A DNA stretch of 6,759 nucleotides, from the NCBI GenBank assembly GCA_023132135.1, contig JAGLYR010000125.1:1-6759 (forward strand), written 5' to 3'. The position numbers were made by a program, and so were the translations under genes. The notes under the pieces are model-generated. The model was not told the DNA's origin. It saw nothing but the letters and a program-made list of their open reading frames with translations, and did no database searches. Shown here piece after piece: positions 6,706-6,759 of this stretch (its first letter is position 1; every line of letters begins with the position of its first letter). The DNA is from Candidatus Eiseniibacteriota bacterium (lineage in GTDB: Bacteria > Arandabacterota > Arandabacteria > JAGLYR01).

Positions 6706-6720
6706 CTGCGAGGGTCGCAG
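6706..6720 (+). terminator. Possible hairpin terminator after the dipeptidase gene
   Basis: CTGCGA, a three-base GGG loop and TCGCAG form a perfect 6-bp stem starting 28 bases after the stop codon. An upstream imperfect dyad (GGATT at 6686-6690 region with AATCC) precedes it. No T-run follows, so it is not a classic intrinsic terminator; it may act as an mRNA 3' end stabiliser or mark factor-dependent termination. The rest of 6678-6759 shows nothing coding before the window ends. Confidence 0.3.
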
Positions 6721-6759
6721 GATGTGTCTAGACTGCGTTGCGGCGCCGATTTCGATCCT

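Overview
This is a GC-rich (about 60% by eye) bacterial window with four complete genes in two divergent pairs around a 310-bp intergenic region. There are no RNA genes, mobile elements or CRISPR arrays. A Gram-negative organism is likely. The von Willebrand (VWA) protein contains stretches that read like the start of a TonB-dependent outer-membrane receptor, and the secreted C69 dipeptidase is of the type I associate with Bacteroidetes and related lineages. I suspect a member of the FCB superphylum or a neighbouring GC-rich candidate phylum (Gemmatimonadota-like or Eisenbacteria-like), but the window has no taxonomic marker.

Left half, minus strand: an ECF-type RNA polymerase sigma factor (2329-2901) is followed after 5 bp by a membrane-anchored YfbK-like VWA protein (131-2323). 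The last two sense codons and the stop of the sigma gene carry the Shine-Dalgarno sequence of the VWA gene, so the two are almost certainly co-transcribed and probably translationally coupled. The VWA protein sits where an anti-sigma factor normally lies. It has a short basic cytoplasmic tail, one transmembrane helix and a large presumably periplasmic part with an intact MIDAS metal site.

Right half, plus strand: a signal peptide peptidase SppA with both catalytic residues (3212-4945) is followed after 70 bp by a secreted Ntn-type C69 dipeptidase (5016-6677). Here, signal peptidase cleavage would directly expose the nucleophilic cysteine. No terminator separates them, so they probably form one transcript that handles peptide breakdown in the membrane and envelope.

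The divergent arrangement suggests an envelope-linked unit, with a regulated sigma/VWA sensor pair on one side and two envelope peptidases on the other. The functional link is inference. The most unusual points are the TonB-plug-like fragments inside the VWA protein, its possible role as an atypical anti-sigma factor, and a small perfect hairpin directly against the ribosome binding site of the sigma gene. The flanks (1-130 and 6678-6759) are non-coding and hold only a short tandem repeat and a small hairpin.
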